Shown here: positions 27,423-39,586 of the stretch, piece by piece | Layout of the letters: each line of letters begins with the position of its first letter | How positions within the stretch are numbered: position 1 is the stretch's first letter | Origin: Vicia villosa | Taxonomy: Eukaryota > Streptophyta > Magnoliopsida > Fabales > Fabaceae | Assembly (NCBI RefSeq): GCF_029867415.1 | Contig: NC_081183.1 | Span: forward strand, 189,063,247-189,127,246 | DNA length: 64,000 bases | Direction of reading: 5' to 3' | The notes under the pieces: model-generated | What the model was told of the DNA's origin: nothing | The model's input: the letters and a program-made list of their open reading frames with translations, nothing else | The model's database searches: none | Position numbers and translations under genes: made by a program

Positions 27423-28570
27423 TATAAACCGATTCACATAAACCTCGCCGGAAAAACAAGTTACGACGGTAACGACGGCGGCGGAGATGAAATTTCTCGT
27501 TCAAATTTCTCTCTCTTGCCGAGATGGCAGAGAAAGAAAATTGAACGGTTATCGGTTATTATAACAGAAAATGAAAGAAAGGGGTGCGCATTTTATAATG
27601 CATGCGGAATGCGAGGTTCGTTGTTTATAAATGGCCACGGACGCATCATATTAGCTGTCTTTTTAACAGTGAATTTTTTTTACTAATGTGCGCCGCGTGG
27701 GTGCTGGATAATGGGTGTAAATCCAGCTTGTATCGTTGATTCCATTTGTTCTTATTCGGACTTTCACTATTAACTTGACTGCAATTTAGTGGCTAGAATC
27801 CTCCTTTTTATTTTAAAATTATCTTTGGATCCATAGAACATAACATGTAGAGGGAAATTGAACCAAATAGATATGAATATAAATTTCATTCTATTATTTA
27901 ATTATCTTTTAAAACATATCTTATTTCATCACGTATATTAGATGAAAAAAAATAATGAATGGAATGGAATAGATTCTATCAATTTCATTCTATTTCATCA
28001 ATTATTTGTAAATTTAAATAATAAAATCTTATTAATTATCACTTCATTTTATTCTATTTTATCTTATACCACCGATTTAAATGTATCTAAAAGTAAAATG
28101 TACCTGAAAGTGAATAGAACAGATATCGCAGGTTCAAACATGCGTTCTTGCATTTGATGTTCTATAGAGCTATCAACTAAAAAGAAAACGGAAAGTATCT
28201 AGTCACTTTCTTAGTATCTAATCCTAACTATTTTTAATATGGGTAATACTAATTTTTGCCTTAGGAGTTGATAAATTTGCTTTTAGAAAAATAATTAAAT
28301 AATAAAAATTGTATTTTTATGAAAATCAATGTATAACTTTTAAGATAATATTTTTTTCATTTAATATTCCTTAAGAAGCACAAAGTTCCTATTATCCTTT
28401 TAATATAATTTTATTGAGTTTAACAAAAGTGTTTAAGTGCTCTATTTGAATAAATAAATCTAAGTTAAAGTTTCTTTAAATAAACAACTTGTTTGTGATT
28501 TATAAAACCAAGTGTTTATTAATATAATTACCAGGTTTATCTAAACTATTTCAATAACAAATAATAAAAT
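27423..28570. other. Promoter side of squalene monooxygenase and AT-rich spacer
   Basis: The segment 27423-27660 is GC-richer and fits a 5' leader and proximal promoter on the minus strand. Beyond it the DNA is AT-rich. The segment 27850-28070, with ATTTCATTCTATT-like phrases in both orientations, may be a decayed MITE. No gene was found. Confidence 0.35.
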
Positions 28571-28574
28571 AATA

Positions 28575-28970
28575 GTAATGCTATAGCCTTAAACTTAATT
28601 TGTAGTTTAAAATACATGTTAGAAAATATGTGAAAATTAATTTATTTTTTTCTTTGACAGGTAAAAATTTGATATTAGTCTATCCGTTTTTTCAATGCGT
28701 AGACATGTGAAAATATAAATAGGATTTATTTGTTTAATTTTTTGTAACACACATTAGAGTTAAAATGAGGAAAAAAAAGTTATTATAAAAAAATATTATA
28801 GAAGTTAGAATAAAAATGAAAAAAAAAATTATATAATTGTGGTAACTACCAAAAAATTTCTAAGGTAAAATTGGAATGAAGAAAAGGCTATATTACAAAT
28901 ATAGATATTACAAACTTAGTTGATGACTATATCAAATCGTTATCCATTATTATCTTATCTTTTTGTTTTT
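28575..28970. repeat. Direct repeat flanking copia/TRIM block, left copy
   Basis: The phrases ATATGTGAAAATTAATT (near 28630) and ACAAACTTAGTTGATGACTA (near 28909) recur at 30855-31035 as ATGTGAAAATTAATTC and AAAAACTTAGTTGACGACTC. The left copy has about 240 bp more between the two blocks. Confidence 0.5.
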
Positions 28971-28974
28971 CTTA

Positions 28975-30380
28975 TGTGGTAATATATTATCTATACAAAT
29001 AGGACTATATAGTAAGGTAGTTAGGAAGTTAGTTATGAAAATTACAAAAGAATAACTAACTCCTATCATTTGCATAATATGTATAAATATAAAAGCGATA
29101 GGCTTCATTCATCAATGAAACAATCATTCACAAGCTAAGCTTGATCTCTCTTTAATGTATATTCACCGTGAATACATGTATCTACATCATGAGAGTTTTC
29201 TCATCAAACATGGTAAACTTTCCGCTGCATCATACTCGTTCTTGTACCATCATCATCTTCTTCATCTTGATTAACAAGGATCCCCAATTTCAAAGAAATT
29301 AGGATCTTCTTCTTTATCATATTCAACAAGGAGTTTCAATTTTAGAGAAACTGAAGTTTCATCTGTATGTAAGAATTGCAATCAAAACTACATCGATCAA
29401 AGCTTTAAAGAAGCTTTTCTTTCATCATCCAAATCAAATCTCCAATGGTATTCAAAGAATCAGACTTCACTGATAGATGCAATAAGGGGGGGGGGGGGGT
29501 TGTCAACGAGAGATCATATTACACTTGGGACACACTTTGTGAGAGACATGTCACTTGTCCACCTAAAACCTTAAGGTAATAGGTGTGTGGATTCTCTCAC
29601 TTATAAAGTGTTCATTCTTCCCTTTTATAACCAATGTGGGGCTTCTTTCTCACACTTGATTCTCAACACTCGCCGTCAAGTGTGAGTCTATACACAATGC
29701 TCCCCCTCAAGTGCGAGTCTATACACAATGCTCCCCCTCAAGTGTGAGTCTATACACAATACTCCCTCTCATGTGAAAGCTCTCTCTTCCACATACACTT
29801 GTATCTGTTGACCCTCTTCAACTACATGTATTCGTTGACTTTCTTTAACTACATGTATCTGTTGACTTTCTTCAACTACAAGTAAGTCGGTCCCTATCTC
29901 AAACTAAAGGCTCATGATACCACTGTTTGAGACAACTCGGAGGGTCAACGAGGGAGCAATTTTTTAACTTGGGACACACTTTGTGAGAGACACACCACTT
30001 GTCCACCTAAAACTTTAAGGTGATAGGTGTGTGGATTCTCTCACTTATAAAATGTTCACTCTTCCCTTTTCTAATCAATGTGTGACTTCTTCCTCACACT
30101 TGATTCTCAACCTTCACCACAAGGTGTGTAACATGAGATTCAAACCTCATAAGCTACGTCAAAAGTCATGGCTTTTACAAATTCGACAAACGTGTTTGTT
30201 TCAAAACTCTCGATTAAACTTCAAGAAAGTAATTTTCTGTTATGGAATCGACATGTCGAGGGTGTAACTCTATCACACAAACTCCATAAGATCGTTGTTA
30301 ACCCTCACATTCCACCAATGTTCAAGACTGAAAGTGACGGATTGAAAATATTATATTTGAAACTTATAAGGAATGAATAG
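28975..30380 (+). mobile_element. Ty1-copia 5' remnant (LTR-like and gag start) with nested TRIM
   Basis: The segment 28980-29220 looks like a copia LTR, with TATAAATATAAAAGCG near 29084. At 30168 an ATG opens a gag-like frame containing LSIKLQESNFLLWNRHVEGV and SHKLHKIVVNPHIPP, the conserved copia gag N-terminus. The frame ends at 30380 and no pol follows. The TRIM at 29480-30109 lies between LTR and gag. This is a dead fragment. Confidence 0.55.
29480..30109 (-). mobile_element. TRIM-like element (short LTR pair)
   Basis: The LTR copies are at about 29500-29665 and 29924-30109 (186 bp). They share GGGACACACTTTGTGAGAGA and GGTGTGTGGATTCTCTCACT. Next to the right LTR, the minus strand reads TGGTATCATGAGCC (29909-29922), which resembles a primer-binding site for initiator tRNA-Met and sets the orientation as minus. 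The internal part is only ~250 bp and non-coding. The left LTR is cut by a 14-G run (29486-29499). The inner region has three tandem ~30-bp units (29670-29770; GAGTCTATACACAATGCTCC). Confidence 0.7.
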
Positions 30381-30854
30381 TAAAAAACCAAGCCTTGTTC
30401 ACTTGATCGTTATCGACAATCTTTGAATTCGTGCTTTCTCGTGCACTCTCAGACAAACATACATATGAAGTATGTGATAAAGTGCACAAGCATTACAATG
30501 TTCAGATAAATGCACATGTTAATCAACTTCGTGCAGAGTTAAAGATGAGTAAGAAAGGAACAAAACAATATCTGAATTTATACTTTGAATCATAACTATT
30601 GCAGATTCATTAATTCACCCTTTTTACTTTCGTAAATTGTTTAATGAAATTCAAAAAAAAAAACTTAAAATGAGTTGAATTATTAAAAATACTTTACATT
30701 TCGACTTTAATTTTAATAGATTAATTTATGGTTGATATTATTCACCTCTTAATCAAATAATAGGTTAAAAAATTTAGTAAAGCTTTTTGTTTTTTAATAA
30801 TTTTTATCTCTAATTTTTTTTAAAGTTTAATTGATCGCAAATTTTGTTCTAGTG

Positions 30855-31035
30855 ATAATAATGTTAAATTTGTTATATCCTTAAACTTAAATTTATAGTT
30901 GTAAATATATGTCTAAAAACTATGTGAAAATTAATTCAATTTTTTCTTTGATAGGCAAAAGTTACATTTATAGTATATATTAAAAACTTAGTTGACGACT
31001 CCATCAAATCCTTATCTCCCTATTATTGTCTTTTT
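30855..31035. repeat. Direct repeat flanking copia/TRIM block, right copy
   Basis: Diverged copy of the 28575-28970 sequence in the same orientation, shortened between its two conserved blocks. It ends just before the target duplication of the hAT element at 31049. Confidence 0.5.
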
Positions 31036-31048
31036 TTTCATATATAAA

Positions 31049-31845
31049 CAACGTTTTAAAAATTAGACCGGTCATTAAACCGGTGAGAATACTGAGACAC
31101 TGGTTCATCGGTCGAATCACTGGGTTACTGGTCAAACTATGATCAAATTGGATTAAATCGGATAACTCCGTTTAATAAATTTGTCATTATAATCAAACTA
31201 TATAGGTATAAAACCGATCGAACCAGATCATTCAATCTCTAAAAAAATATAATTAACTCTTAAATTTTTGGAAAATATCTGATCTAAGCAATAATATTCT
31301 AATTTATCACACATGAAACTAATATGAAACAAAAATACTAGACTTTTACTTGATAGTATCCCATCTAAGCTGCTTGAGAATCTCTCAAAGCTGCAGCATA
31401 CTCCCAAATAGCATTTTTTATACTTACAACTGAAATTAAGAAATAGAAACAGAGTATGTTCTTGCAAAGCAAATTAGCCCTAAAAATTTATTTTAGAATG
31501 CACTTATGCTAAAGCTAGCCGACGAGGTTGTTATGCAAAAGGCGAAGGGGTTGTTGTTCTTTCGTTCCGTCTTCTTATTTGGTTTTGTAAACTGATATTA
31601 GTGTGTGGGCATGTGGCTGAAACCTCAGACATTTTATTTTTTTGAAATTTAAAAACCTCAAAACAGCGTTGTTTTGAGTAAAAGAATTATTAAAAAAAAT
31701 AGTTGAACCACCGGTTTACAGAAACCGTTGGTTTTCTCGATTCTCTCCGGTTTAACGACATGGGCAATCGAACAAGCGAACCCGGTCGGTTACATGGCTG
31801 ATTCTCGGTCCGACCGGCTGGTCTGGTCTGATTTTTACAACACTG
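31049..31845. mobile_element. Non-autonomous hAT element, 797 bp
   Basis: The terminal repeats are CAACGTTTTAAAAATTAGAC on the left and, reading inward on the other strand, CAGTGTTGTAAAAATCAGAC. The flanks carry an identical 8-bp duplication TATATAAA (31041-31048 and 31846-31853). Subterminal ACCGGT-type motifs are dense at both ends. No transposase is seen, so it is non-autonomous. Confidence 0.88.
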
Positions 31846-31853
31846 TATATAAA

Positions 31854-34357
31854 TATTATTTGTACAAATATAAGACGATCCACTGCATGTTAAAAAAAGT
31901 TTCTATTGGAAGGTATATTTCACATTATCCTTTCATTGGACAAAAGAGTGGGTAAGTTCTCGTTAACGACCGAACACCCAATTCCAACTAATAATGCATG
32001 TCTTGTTGTTAGATCAGATAAACAGATTCTCCGTATCTTTCGATGGGTTGGATGAAAGCAGTTTTAATCGTCTACTGCATATAAATCCAAGGAAGCACTA
32101 TCTTCGGTATTATCACATTCTCACTCTCAAACTATTTTTCTTAGACTCCAGGTACTTAGATGTTAGAGTGCTAACTTTCTAGGGTCTACTCACTTCATCG
32201 TATCGGAAGCTCTCGTTGTCACATTGGAAGAGCTCGCACTCTCAATACTACTTATTTTTTGTTGCACTTCAAAACATTTAAAGCGCTTGTGAGAAAATAC
32301 TATGGATTCTCTTAAATTGGCATAAAAATCGTCGTCTTTTTACCGCTCATATGGTTTAACTTATCATTTTTCTGCTCTTACATTTGGTCGATTTTACATT
32401 AACCATGGCACCATCCAAGTCCACTCTACAAGCCTCCCAACGTAAAATTGTCGTCGTTGCTGCGACGATTAACACTCTTGATCTAGCGAGAGAGGCTTTA
32501 CCTCTAATTCTAATTTTGTTAGTTGTAAGTTAAATCGGAAAAATACTAGTAGTATATGTCACTTACTTTGTATCTCGCATGTCTCCTGACATAGCATGAA
32601 ATGTACAAGTGTTATATTATCCATAGCTTAAATAGAATATGTTGTTGCACACAAATTGTCTAGATGAAACATGTGCTACATGATTATGGAGTTGATCTCT
32701 GAGTTGTCCAGATAAAATGCAACTAAATCTCACTAAAAATCTGGTACTTCACTCTTGCACTAAACAGATTGAGATTAAACACCACTTTATTAGATATCAT
32801 GTTGAAAAGAGTGATTGCATAATTAAGTCTGTTTTTTCATTTAATTAATTGTGAGATATTTTTACAAAACTTCTTCCTTAAGAAAACTTTTTTTTATAAG
32901 AAATGATTTAGGAATTTTAAATCAATCATGCATGGATTAATATGCTAAGTATTTATTTTCATTCTTCTTCTTCCCTTTCTCAAAATGATATATGTGATTT
33001 ATTCTTTTTTAGCCTTTTTGATAATGACAAAGGGGAGAAATATAATCTCAATGAGAGTAGAGTATACTCTCTTTATCTATGAGAGAGAGTTAACCACTCC
33101 AATATTTTTATCTATATTTCTATTTTTCCACTTCCCTATAAGATGTGTGTTATCGTCATAAAAAAGGGAAATAATGTCAAATTTATGTGTTATACAAGTA
33201 CAATTGTCATTTAGTTTTTATGACGACAACTGCTAAGTGGTTTAAAAGATGACACCTCCATAAGTTACATGATATTTGGTGTTAAAGATTCAATAATTTC
33301 TTTATGACAACTGTCAAAAGAGGAGTTGATTGCAACTATCCAGTGGTTCCAAATGATGACATCCAAACAAGATACCTTAAGCCTCATCCGTCAAAGATAT
33401 CAAGTTCTAATTAAAAGTGCTAGACATTGTTGAATCAAGCAATAGACTTGAAGGCTTGAAATTATGATCTCTAAGCATGAAGACTTGAAGTTATGAAAGT
33501 GTGAAAGTTCGCTTAGTCATGCGCTTAGGTTTTATCCTAGTCTTTATCAATTAAAAAACAAGAGTAAGTTTGAAGTACTAAGGAAATGCGTGTGTTTCAT
33601 ATCACACCAATTTTCTGAATAGAAATCATTCTACTAATCTTTCTACTCTTTTTCATTCTAAAAAATTTTTTTACTAGAGTTGTCTTAGTTCTCAAAAAGT
33701 GAAAAGTTCCTTCTAAGAGTTACGTTGTACTAGTGTTATACGAAAATTTGTTTTAATTAAGATTGTGATTATCTTTTGTAATATCTTTGTAAAAGATTTG
33801 AAGGTTACAAATTAAGCCTGAAAAAAGTTAGGGTGGATTTTTTAGTTAAGCTTGTGTAAAAACTCTTATTGATGTTAGCAGGTTTGTGGGATGATTACAT
33901 ACAAAAGCTTAAGTTATAGTTGAAGGTTATTTCAACCGATCATATAAAAAGCTCAAAGTTGATCTTAGTGAAAATTTCAAGGAGAAACTCTTGAAGTCTG
34001 GAGTAGGCCAAATAGTTTAGGCAAAACCATGATAAAACTTTGGTACAATCTTTATATCCTTATCTTCTTTAATTTCAGTCTTTTATTTTCTTTCCATTGT
34101 ATTTCTCTCTTCTTTCCATTTTTTGTAGTTATTCTTCTGTTTGTTTTTTTATATTAACATAAACATTTAAAAAAACAAAGTTTTATAAATCTATTTTTAA
34201 ATTTTGAATATAACAGTTCACTCTCTTTTTATTTTTGAAATCACTTTATCAACATAAATATCAATGACAAATGGATTTTTTCCATATGACATGTTTGTTA
34301 ACAGGTTGATAAAACTCTACAACATTTAGAGGATAAGCCTGATTGCAAGTCAGTCAT
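31854..34357. other. AT-rich intergenic region without recognised genes
   Basis: Short open frames exist (for example 31994-32182, and an ATG near 32405) but none resembles a family I know or shows splice continuity. CGTCGT-rich sequence at 32330-32480 stands out slightly. Probably old transposon debris. Confidence 0.3.
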
Positions 34358-35264
34358 TGTTAGACGTAAACAACAGGAAGGGTCGAGCGAGGAGCATTAT
34401 TACTTCTTTAGGGACATTCCTTTTGAGCAACACACCTTTGTGGGAGACACACCAGACCACTTATTCACCCAAAACCTTAAGATGAAAGGTGAGTGTGTTC
34501 TTCCACTTATAAATGCTCAAGTCACCACATTCATATCCAATGTGGGACTATTTTTCCACTACTCACACTTGCTATATATTCTCAACGCCGTCGTGAATCC
34601 ACAATGCTCCCCCTTAAGTGAAAGCTCTTTTTTCCACATTCATTTGTAATGCACGGAACGTTTCATCCTCACCACCTTTGTGGCACCGTCGACATGGAAC
34701 TTTTCTTATTCACCACCCTTGTGGCATTGTTGATTTTTTAATACAAGTAAGCCAGACCCTTTCTCGAAACTAAAGGCTCATGATACCATTATTAGGACAA
34801 TTCGGAGGTCAACACGAGAGATGAGCATTCTTACTTTTTTGTGGGACATTTCTTTCGAGCAACACACTTTTGTGGGAGACACACCACTTATTCACCCAAA
34901 ACCTTAAGTTGATAGGTGGATGAGTTCTCCCACTTATAAATGCTCAAATCACCGCATTCATATCTAATGTGAGATTATTTACCTACTTACTCACATTTGC
35001 ATTATTATCCTAACACAACTCTGATACCATTTGTTAGCGCAACAATCGAGAGAGGGTCAAATGAGGAGCATTATTACTTCTTTAGGGACATTTCTTTCGA
35101 GCAACACACCTTTGTGGGAGACACACCACTTATTCAACCAAAATCTTAAGATGATAGGAGAGTAGGTTCTCCCACTTATAAATATTCAAGTCACCACATT
35201 CCTATCCAATATGAAACTATTTTCCAACTACTCCCTTAGTCACACTTACTATATATTCCCAACA
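34358..35264 (-). mobile_element. TRIM cluster with three LTRs
   Basis: There are three same-orientation LTR copies: 34358-34586, 34790-35015 and 35032-35264 (226-233 bp). All share GGGAGACACACCA, CTTATTCACCCAAAACCTTA-like text and CCCACTTATAAAT. Between copies 1 and 2 is a ~200-bp internal region. Next to copy 2 the minus strand reads TGGTATCATGAGCC. Between copies 2 and 3 only 16 bp remain, containing the complement of TGGTATCAGAGT. Both are initiator tRNA-Met-type primer sites. The family is related to the TRIM at 29480. Confidence 0.72.
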
Positions 35265-35546
35265 GTTTTGTATTATTAGATTTATGAAAACATTATTTTT
35301 TTCCCCTTTATTTTAATTTAAATCATTCACCAAATTATTGTTGATTTGATACGGTGTATATCCAGTGTAGTTTTTATGGGTGTTCAGATAGCATTAATCT
35401 ATTATTAGTTCTAGAGTCATTAGAAAGATTCAAGTTAAAACTTTACATTACTTAAGGCATACAAAATTTTAACAACTTTTAAAACAAAATTCACATATAA
35501 GATACTTTAAACTTATTCCACTCAACATGATAATCTATGTATATGC

Positions 35547-35895
35547 TCTGTTTGGTAAACTAGTTGATAGCTGGTAGCTGATAGTTGGTAGTTTATAGCT
35601 GGTGACTGATAGTTGATAAACTAACATAAGTGTTTGATAAATTGGCTGTTTCATTAGCTGATCGATACAAAATGACATAAAAGATCATTTTAATTAATAA
35701 GGATAATAATATTTTGTTAAAATAATAAGGGTATAAATGAAAAAAAAATCACAAGCTCAAAAGCTACTTCAAATAGCTTTTGGAAAAAAAAAAAACTACA
35801 AACTAAAAGATAAAATAGTATTATCAAACATAATATTTTCATTAATATAAACTGAAAAGTTAAAAGCGTTTTTTGAATCTTACCAAATAGACCAA
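35547..35895. repeat. MITE with TTGGTCTRTTTGGTAA-type ends
   Basis: The left end is GCTCTGTTTGGTAAACTAG and the right end is the complement of TTGGTCTATTTGGTAAG. The left subterminal part repeats TGATAGCTGGTAG. It is about 350 bp and AT-rich inside, with no coding potential. The ends resemble hAT-type MITEs; no target duplication was fixed. Confidence 0.6.
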
Positions 35896-35899
35896 CTTT

Positions 35900-37250
35900 T
35901 AGTCTAAATAAATCAATTAAATCCAAAACATAGATTAATGTTTAGTCAATGTAACTACTAAAGTTTGAACAAACTTATAAACATAATGGGAGAGACACTC
36001 GTTAGTTTGGATGTTAAAAGAGTTAATTAGAGTCGTTTGAATGAGTTTTAATATTTATTTTTAAAAATTAATTTAAAATTAATTTTAAAATAGAGTTTTG
36101 AAGAAATAAAATAAAAGAAAATATGTTTTAACTTTTAAAAGTTATTTTAAAGTTGAACAATATTATAAATTTTTCATTAATAAAAATTATATCACTTTTT
36201 CTTGTTTTTTCCCTCATGTTAATTTTTAAAACTAAAAAATGGATATCAAAACCTTTAAAATCTATTTTAGTTTTTTAATTTTTAAATCTCTTAAATAAAT
36301 AATAATTTTTAAAAATAATTTCGTAAAACTAAACTATCAAATACTTTTTTTTAAAAATTTTAAATATAGTTTTACAAAACCAAATCAAACATGTCTTTAT
36401 TTTTTCATCATTTTTGTTTTGGTTTTTGATAAAATATATTTTTATCATATTATTTATTGTTGATTGTAGAAATTTTAAAATAAAAATAGTTGTTAATGAT
36501 TGTACTTAGGGCATTGGTTGGAGAAAAATATATAGCAATGTTGTCTTTGAAAATTTAATTTTGCACCATTTATTTATTTATGGATTTTGCATTTTTATCT
36601 TTGAAAAAAATTGTAGATAAATTCACAGGTAAAAATAAAAAACCGGGAAGAAAAATTGATATGCGCTCTAAAATAAAACTTTTAAACCATCTCTTTTTAG
36701 AATAAAAATATTGCAAAATAAATTTATAAGTAAAATCAATTTATCTTTCTATGAAACCATAAATTTATAGGTAAGTATTTTGCAATTCTCATATTGAAAT
36801 AAAAGTGTGGGTTGAAAGTGTCAAAAAGATTTATTATAAATAAAATAATTTATATATTTAATTAAGATTTTTAATAAATATATAGTTTTTTTTTTCATTT
36901 ATTTGAATGAATCTTTGATTAAATATAGATACTTTTCTAGTAATTTCTAGGAAAGACGAGACGTAAGTATAGACTATCATCCTTGTGAGTCATCCACCAC
37001 TCTATTAAGCCATAAAATTCCATTATCATTGTGCATGCATGGAAGATCAATGCAACATCTTTGAGATGCATGTGAGAAAAAAAAACAGAGAACTTGAATT
37101 TATGTGACAATAACATATTAGTACGATGGTAGAGAGAGCAACATTTATTATGGGCAACAAGAACAACAATTTAGTGAAAACAAGTTTTTGTGACTTATGA
37201 TTACTACTTTATATGTTTTGGAGTTTGATTATAGACGTGTGTTTTATGGA
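35900..37250. other. Very AT-rich spacer
   Basis: No gene. Long A/T runs (35985-36480) have weak inverted similarity and may be a decayed MITE. Nothing else was recognised. Confidence 0.3.
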
Positions 37251-37252
37251 AA

Positions 37253-37607
37253 GGAATGAAGTGTAAACAAAGATAGAGAATGGTTGGACAGATACAAAAT
37301 TTGGAATTAATGATGAGTGAAATAAAAGATTTAGATCGTAATTATAAAAGATTTTGTGACTTATAGTTTCTGCTTTCTATATTTAGGAATGAAGTGTAAA
37401 CAAAGATGGAGAATGGTTGGACCGATACAAAAGTTGGACTTAATGATGAGTGAAATAAAAGATTTAGATCGTAATTATAAAAGATTTTGTGACTTACAGT
37501 TTCTACTTTTTATATTTAGGAATAAAGTGTAAACAAAGATGGAGAATGGTTGGACCGGTATAAAATTTGGACTTAATGATAAGTGAAATAAAAGATTTAG
37601 ATCTTGT
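37253..37607. repeat. 133-bp tandem repeat, about 2.7 copies
   Basis: Units begin near 37253, 37386 and 37520. Each contains GAATGGTTGGAC and GTGAAATAAAAGATTTAGAT. The first two continue through AAAGATTTTGTGACTTA. Divergence between units is low. Non-coding. Confidence 0.85.
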
Positions 37608-38032
37608 CACCTTGGAAAATGAGGTGACATCTGAATTTCGATCGATAGGCTCTGATTAGGGATGTCAATGGGACAGGGCGGGGGCGGGGGATACATTCCC
37701 ATCATAATCCCGCCCTCGAATGTATTCCCATCCTCGCTTCGGATCTCCGCTACGAGGGGATTTTGTCCCCCATCCCCGTCCTCGCGGGTCCCCACGGATC
37801 CCCAAGATTCATGCGGAGATCCATATACATGATTTTTTATCTTTTATTTTAAACCAAGTTAACAGTAAAAGCTTCAAAAACTAACTACGAGAAATTTAGA
37901 AATTACTTCTTTATGATAAATATATTGTTTTAATAATATTTAATCTATAATATTGAGTGTCATGACCACCAAAATTTCAAACTTAAAAAAAACTTGAAAT
38001 TATCATTTAGATCTTACTTTTTTTAACAATAA

Positions 38033-38035
<3 letters not shown>

Positions 38036-38126
<91 letters not shown>
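38036..38126. repeat. TA microsatellite
   Basis: About 45 uninterrupted TA units inside the hAT-like element. A second run of about 29 units lies at 38195-38252, with ~70 bp between them. Confidence 0.95.
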
Positions 38127-38131
<5 letters not shown>

Positions 38132-38187
38132 AAATTTGTGTATAAAATTAATTATATGAAATGACAAATAAACTTACATAATAATTT

Positions 38188-38194
<7 letters not shown>

Positions 38195-38252
<58 letters not shown>
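38195..38252. repeat. TA microsatellite, second run
   Basis: Uninterrupted TA/AT repeat in the same element as the longer array just upstream. Confidence 0.95.
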
Positions 38253-38255
<3 letters not shown>

Positions 38256-38379
38256 TATGGAGATTATGCTATTTTAGGCAGAACGGAGACTTCACGGGAC
38301 GAATTCTTCGTCTTTGGGGCCCCAAACGAGGAATCTCCACAGAGATCCCTGCTAAGGGAGACAAATTAACTCATCCTTA

Positions 38380-39134
38380 CAAAATCGGTTGATAGGGTGA
38401 TGAATGTCCCTCTATATAAACTCTTTCAATGCTCTATCTCCAACTAATGTGGAACTTTAAGATCTTTCTAAGAGTTCAGTTCAATTTTAAAATCAAACCA
38501 AAAACTATTAATTTTATTTCAGTTTTGTTTAATTTAAATTATCGAATTAATTAATTTTTTCTGATCTGTTCACACTCCTAAATATCAATTAATAGTATCA
38601 AATATTACTTATTTATAGCCCGTTAAAACAAAATTGGTTAAAATTACTTTTCCATACTTAAATATAATATGATTAAATTTAACACAAATAATGAAATAAT
38701 CAAAAATAGTTCCTAAGAACTATTTTGTACTGGATTAAAACAAAATACAAAATATATGCGTGCATAGCATGGCATATTTTTATGTCGTTTTTGCTTTCCT
38801 TTCTATTTTGTAATGGTTTCTGCGTGGATAGCATGGCATATTTTTATATCGTTTTTTCATTCCTCGCGTTTCAATTCTTTATTGTAGTAGTATCACATTA
38901 AGTCAAAACAACGATGAGAAATCAATGGGCTGCATGTAACACCAAATTCAACCATGGATAAGGGTGTCTATAAAAATGATTAACTTACAATCACTTGACA
39001 CGATGTTTTGGATTTATAATTCAGATAAATTGGTCTTATGAATTTTAATTCTCTTAAATAAATTGATCTTGATTGAAATTCATTAAATATCTAAGTACAA
39101 ACAATTGACTACGTATTATGTGCATTAATATAGT
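38380..39134. other. AT-rich spacer
   Basis: No gene. A short direct duplication GCATAGCATGGCATATTTTTAT-like text occurs at about 38762 and 38826. Confidence 0.35.
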
Positions 39135-39586
39135 ACAAAATTGAATTTTTCTTCACCCACCTCCTAACCTTCTTGCCCACCCTTGGTGAATTTACCACAA
39201 TACCCCTTGTTTCGGAAGTTCATTTCCGAAACTGTACTTTTTTTCTTAAAAAAGGTGTTTTCGGAAATGTATCTCCGAAAACGTGTTTTTTTTAATATAA
39301 AATATTGATTTCGGAGATGCATCTCCGAAATAAAGTTACTTTTCATAAAATGTGGTGTTTCGGAAGTTCATCTCCGAACGCACCCCCCTTGGAGAATTCG
39401 GAAATGAACCTCCGAAAATATGTCTGAACAGAATAAAATGAAAAACAACAACAATTCGCTTTATTTAATCGGGTGAAGATTACGACGATAATATTACATA
39501 AAATTAAAGTTACATATTGTTGAACACGGGTAGGTGGGGATGAGAGAGTGGTGGGGAGAAAAAAAGGCTTCCAAATTTCAAAAGGT

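Larger units (their letters stand above)
37657..38379. mobile_element. hAT-like GC-ended element with internal TA arrays
   Basis: The left end is TAGGGATGTCAATGGGACAG. The right end reads as the complement of TAAGGATGAGTTAATTTG, a diverged form of the same terminus. GC-rich subterminal blocks (CATCCCCGTCCTCGCGGG, CCCCACGGATCCCC) resemble the complete relative at 43515-43796. The middle is AT-rich and holds two TA microsatellites. I could not match target duplications. Confidence 0.55.

Noticed and set aside
29670..29770. Three 30-bp units considered as a CRISPR-like array
   Set aside because: Plant nuclear context, units contiguous without unique spacers, inside a TRIM.
31728..31955. 75-codon plus frame
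   Set aside because: Crosses the right end and target duplication of a hAT element; not a host gene.
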